Shown here piece by piece: positions 61,412 through 64,000 of a DNA stretch of 64,000 bases (within the stretch, counting starts at the first letter, position 1; the number at the start of each line of letters is the position of its first letter). The notes under the pieces are model-generated. The model was given only the letters and a program-made list of their open reading frames with translations. It was not told where the DNA came from and made no database searches. A program made the position numbers and the translations under genes. This stretch comes from JAMCRM01 sp035561075 (GTDB taxonomy: Bacteria > Acidobacteriota > Terriglobia > Bryobacterales > Bryobacteraceae): NCBI GenBank assembly GCA_035561075.1, contig DATMYF010000055.1, forward strand, positions 1 through 64,000. The letters run 5' to 3'.

Positions 61412-62014
61412 ATGGAGCCGGGGCGTGGAATTCACATCAGCGACGAGGACCTGGAGCGATACTCCCTGAACGGTCTGCCGGAACCGGAACTGGCCGTGGT
61501 GGAGGAGCACCTCCTGGTGTGCGTTGCCTGCCAGGACCGGCTGGAAGCGGCGGATGCTTACGTGCGGGCCATGCGGGAAGCAGCCTTACGGGCCAGGCGC
61601 GAAGAGTTGCGTGTGCGGCGGCCAGGGGGGCAGTCGCGACCCATGATGGCGATAGCGGCGGCAGCAGCGCTGGTGGTGGCCGCGGGGTTGGCGATGCGCT
61701 CGCCGGGCAGTCCGCCGTCCGCGGCGGAGGTGGTGCTCGAAGCCAGACGCGGCCCCATTGCGGCGCACTCCCAGGCGCCCTCGGGGCGGCCGCTGGTGCT
61801 CAGGATGGATGTTGCGGAGCTTGCCCCCGTCCCTGGCTGCCGCGTCGAAGTGGTGAACGGACAGGGCCGGCGGCTGTGGAACGGTCCCGCCGTTCTCCTC
61901 GATGGCCGGCTGGCCGTCACGATCTCAAAAACCTTCTCACCCGGGCGCTACTACGTGCGCCTCTATTCCCCCTCCTCCGAGCTGCTGCGCGAATACGGCC
62001 TTGAAACCCGCTGA
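61412..62014 (+). CDS. Zinc-finger membrane anti-sigma factor
   Basis: A 200-residue protein. An N-terminal zf-HC2-type motif lies in HISDEDLERYSLNGLP, then EEHLLVCVACQDRL (HxxxCxxC). A membrane helix follows at about residues 79-96 (MAIAAAAALVVAAGLAM), and the extracytoplasmic domain has beta character (VLRMDVAELAPVPGCRVEVV, RYYVRLYSPSSELL). It likely sequesters the sigma factor encoded 48 bases upstream and could be cut by the exported CHAT protein, which is inference. Confidence 0.82.
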   Translation: MEPGRGIHISDEDLERYSLNGLPEPELAVVEEHLLVCVACQDRLEAADAYVRAMREAALRARREELRVRRPGGQSRPMMAIAAAAALVVAAGLAMRSPGSPPSAAEVVLEARRGPIAAHSQAPSGRPLVLRMDVAELAPVPGCRVEVVNGQGRRLWNGPAVLLDGRLAVTISKTFSPGRYYVRLYSPSSELLREYGLETR

Positions 62015-62080
62015 CCCGCGGGTGCTCCCCTCGGTGTAACCTTTCTTCGTTCCCCCGGTATTACCCGGCAGGCAGGCGAA

Positions 62081-62647
62081 GTGGAAACGCGATCCGATCA
62101 TGTGCTGATGCAGAAGGTCCGCGACGGCGAGGTGGCCAAACTGGCCGTCCTCTTCGAACGCCACCACGGGTCGCTGTACGGCTACTTCGTCCGGCTAACA
62201 GGAAACCGCAGCGGCGCCGAAGACATGGTGCAGGACGTGTTTTTCCGCATCCTGAAATATCGGAGCAGCTACCAGGACGGCCACCCGTTTACCGCCTGGA
62301 TGTATGGGATTGCGCGCCGGGTGCACCTGGATGGGGCGGAGAAGCGGACGGCCGAAGTGATCGAGATCGACGCACCCGGTGAGAATCGGGAACCGGCCAG
62401 CGCGGAGCCCGGCCCCGGAGAGCAACTGGAGCGCCGGGAGGAAACCGCGCTGCTGCGTCGCGCCCTGGCGGCACTGCCTGTCGATAAACGCGAAATCCTG
62501 GTGCTGAGCCGCTACCAGAACCTGAAATACGAGCAGATTGCGGAGATTTTGAACTGCGACCCGGGAGCGGTGAAGGTGCGGGTCTACCGTGCGGTTAAGG
62601 CGCTGGGGCAGGTTTTCCGCCAACTATCGAGCGAGAAAGCGTCATGA
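62081..62647 (+). CDS. ECF RNA polymerase sigma factor
   Basis: A 188-residue sigma factor. Region 2 includes FERHHGSLYGYFVRLTGNRSGAEDMVQDVFFRILKYRSSY and PFTAWMYGIARRVHLDGAEKR. Region 4 is LPVDKREILVLSRYQNLKYEQIAEILNCDPGAVKVRVYRAVKALG. The GTG at 62081 is used. Its stop overlaps the ATG of the next gene (ATGA), an anti-sigma protein with repeats. It is the second sigma/anti-sigma pair in 2 kb. Confidence 0.93.
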   Translation: METRSDHVLMQKVRDGEVAKLAVLFERHHGSLYGYFVRLTGNRSGAEDMVQDVFFRILKYRSSYQDGHPFTAWMYGIARRVHLDGAEKRTAEVIEIDAPGENREPASAEPGPGEQLERREETALLRRALAALPVDKREILVLSRYQNLKYEQIAEILNCDPGAVKVRVYRAVKALGQVFRQLSSEKAS

Positions 62648-63414
62648 ATTGCGACGAATTGGAGCCTTACATCGCGGATTATCTCTCGGGCACCCTGGCG
62701 GGCGCACGGAGGGAGGCGTTTGAAGCCCACTTGGCCGGGTGTGAGGCCTGCCGGGCCGAGGCCGGGGAACTGAGGCGGATCTGGCAGGAGCTGGGGCTGG
62801 TGAAGGAGCCCGCGCCCAGCCGCGCCTTGCGGGGGCGCTTCTACGCATCCCTCGAAGCCTACCGGCATGGTCTCGAGAACGCGCGGCAGCCGCAGCGGCA
62901 AGGCTGGTGGTTGGCGCTGGCGGCGGCGATGCTGCTGGCCGGGGTGGCGATCGGGCACTTCCTGACGGCAGGGACATCCGCACGGCGGACGGAACTCGCG
63001 GAATTGCAGGGCGAGGTTCGGAACATGCGCCAGATGGTGACGCTGGCGCTGCTGCAACAGCAATCGCCGAGCGACCGTCTGCGAGGGGTGGACTGGGGTG
63101 CGCGGGTGGATAGCCCAGACGCGCAGGTGCTCTCGGCCCTGATGCAGACCCTCGACCACGATCCCAACGTGAATGTCCGGCTGGCGGCGGTGGACGCGCT
63201 GCGGAAGTTCGCCTCGGCCGGGCCTGTGCGGAGTGCGCTCGATCGCTCGCTGCCCCGGCAGGAGTCGCCGCTGGTGCAGATCGCGCTGATTGATCTGCTG
63301 GTGGGGCTGGGGGAGCGCGGGGCGGAGCCGTCGATCCGCGCGCTGACGGTTTCGGAGGCGGTGAATCCGGCGGTGAAGCAGCGTGCCGAGTGGGGCTTGC
63401 GCCAACTGCAGTAA
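62644..63414 (+). CDS. Zinc-finger anti-sigma factor with HEAT-like repeats
   Basis: A 256-residue protein. The N-terminal zf-HC2 motif is HLAGCEACRAEAGEL (H29, C33, C36). A membrane helix follows at about residues 87-106, then a coiled segment (AELQGEVRNMRQMVTLALLQQQ) and an extracytoplasmic domain of HEAT-like repeats (VLSALMQTLDHDPNVNVRLAAVDALRKFA, then VQIALIDLLVGLGERGAEPSI). The repeats could bind a periplasmic ligand or the DUF4097 protein encoded next. The start is the ATGA overlap at 62644. Confidence 0.85.
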   Translation: MNCDELEPYIADYLSGTLAGARREAFEAHLAGCEACRAEAGELRRIWQELGLVKEPAPSRALRGRFYASLEAYRHGLENARQPQRQGWWLALAAAMLLAGVAIGHFLTAGTSARRTELAELQGEVRNMRQMVTLALLQQQSPSDRLRGVDWGARVDSPDAQVLSALMQTLDHDPNVNVRLAAVDALRKFASAGPVRSALDRSLPRQESPLVQIALIDLLVGLGERGAEPSIRALTVSEAVNPAVKQRAEWGLRQLQ

Positions 63415-63429
63415 GGAGAAGGAGATCGT

Positions 63430-64000
63430 ATGCATCGGGTGGGAATGATTCTGCTATGCGCGCTGCCGATGGCGGCGGCCGCGGTGGACGAGAGCGAGAC
63501 CATCACGCGCCAATTCACAGTGCCGGCCGGGGCGGAGGTGGTGGTGGAGAACGTGATGGGCTCCATCCGGTCGAAGGCCGTGGATGGCAATGAGGTCCGG
63601 GCGGTGGTTCGGAAGCGGCTTCAAGCCGATAGCGAGGAGCAGGCGGCGGAGGCGCGCCGCGATGTGCGCTTCGAGGCGGCGCAGGAAGGCTCCGTGGTGC
63701 GGCTCCGCGCAGTGTGGCCGGAGCACTCGCGGGAATCCCGCCGGAGGGATTACCGGGTGACCTTCGATTTCGAGCTGCAGGTGCCGCGTGGGGCGCGGCT
63801 GCGGCTCAAGACCGTGCTGGGAGAGGTGGCCGCCACCGGTGCGGGGGCGTTCGAGGTGGGGACCGTGAATGGTAGCGTGGAACTGGCGGACATCACGGGC
63901 GCCGGCACCGCCCGCACGGTGAACGGCAAGGTGCACGCGAGCTTCGCGCGCAACCCGCAGGAGGCGTGTTCGTTCCGGACGGTCAACGGCGGTGTTGATG
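63430..64000 (+). CDS. DUF4097-type exported protein, N-terminal part
   Basis: The gene runs off the right edge; about 190 residues are visible. A signal peptide (MILLCALPMAAAAV) is followed by beta-rich sequence with repeating TVNG motifs (FEVGTVNGSVELADITGAG, ARTVNGKVHASF, FRTVNGGV), typical of DUF4097/adhesin-like beta-helix proteins found next to sigma/anti-sigma pairs. It starts 15 bases after the HEAT-anti-sigma gene, behind AAGGAGAAGGAG. Its function is unknown; it may be regulated by the sigma factor. Confidence 0.8.
   Translation, partial: MHRVGMILLCALPMAAAAVDESETITRQFTVPAGAEVVVENVMGSIRSKAVDGNEVRAVVRKRLQADSEEQAAEARRDVRFEAAQEGSVVRLRAVWPEHSRESRRRDYRVTFDFELQVPRGARLRLKTVLGEVAATGAGAFEVGTVNGSVELADITGAGTARTVNGKVHASFARNPQEACSFRTVNGGVD

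Overview
The window is 64 kb of high-GC bacterial chromosome that reads like an acidobacterium of the Bryobacterales/Solibacteraceae type. This is inferred from gene content, not from a marker gene: several Tat-exported Gfo/Idh/MocA oxidoreductases and a sugar isomerase/epimerase, an Oar-like TonB receptor with a carboxypeptidase-regulatory plug, five ECF sigma factors with adjacent partners, and many GTG/TTG starts in tightly overlapping operons. No tRNA, rRNA, CRISPR array, prophage or intact insertion sequence was seen. The only mobile DNA is a dead IS630-type transposase fragment near 31.5-31.85 kb.

Layout. 0-4.1 kb: an ECF42-type sigma factor (1701-2945) diverges from a DGPF/YCII operon (YCII, truncated SRPBCC, DoxX-like, DUF2277), with an ECF42-like promoter between them. 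4.2-11.1 kb: acetyltransferase, exported oxidoreductase, outer-membrane barrel, AlkB, DUF892 protein, AGE epimerase, an orphan NtrC-type regulator with altered key motifs, and a CcmH-like protein. 11.3-14.5 kb: operon of rsmE, two metallophosphoesterases and a WbuC-like cupin. 14.5-15.1 kb: a small gene of unknown function behind a SAM-II riboswitch and an intrinsic terminator, all on the minus strand. 15.1-20.1 kb: five-gene minus-strand operon (MFS transporter, dacB, FmdB-like, thiE, APC permease). 20.1-22.0 kb: an orphan terminator, an ABHD18-like hydrolase, a candidate structured RNA with its own terminator, and rpmE. 22.0-23.4 kb: sigma/anti-sigma/Spy-like operon. 23.6-31.5 kb: exported dehydrogenase, Gfo/Idh/MocA protein, glgA, trxA, TonB receptor, cytochrome c, Mrp ATPase. 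31.5-34.4 kb: transposase remnant, CDGSH protein, sugar isomerase, Gfo/Idh/MocA protein.

34.4-41.3 kb: small predicted zinc peptidase, tldD/tldE pair, cydAB (cytochrome bd) and a YgjV-like protein. 41.3-49.1 kb: tandem metallo-beta-lactamase-fold exported protein, DUF2892 protein and a complete RND efflux system (TolC, adaptor, pump). 49.2-52.7 kb: OsmC, ECF sigma, zinc-binding anti-sigma, polyferredoxin membrane protein and two glycine-zipper proteins, which together suggest a redox or envelope stress block. 52.7-57.9 kb: metallo-hydrolase, short-chain dehydrogenase, exported methyltransferase, STAS protein, Tat-exported DegT-like aminotransferase and a small membrane protein. 57.9-64 kb: a 466-base regulatory region rich in dyads, an exported TPR-CHAT protease-like protein coupled to an ECF sigma and a zinc-finger anti-sigma, then a second sigma/anti-sigma pair with HEAT-like repeats and the start of a DUF4097-type surface protein.

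The observations most worth following are the SAM-II riboswitch in front of an uncharacterised gene, the structured RNA upstream of rpmE that carries a near-perfect complement to the 16S 3' tail, the CHAT/ECF/anti-sigma module behind a 34-base near-perfect palindrome, and an NtrC-type regulator with altered GAFTGA and Walker A motifs.
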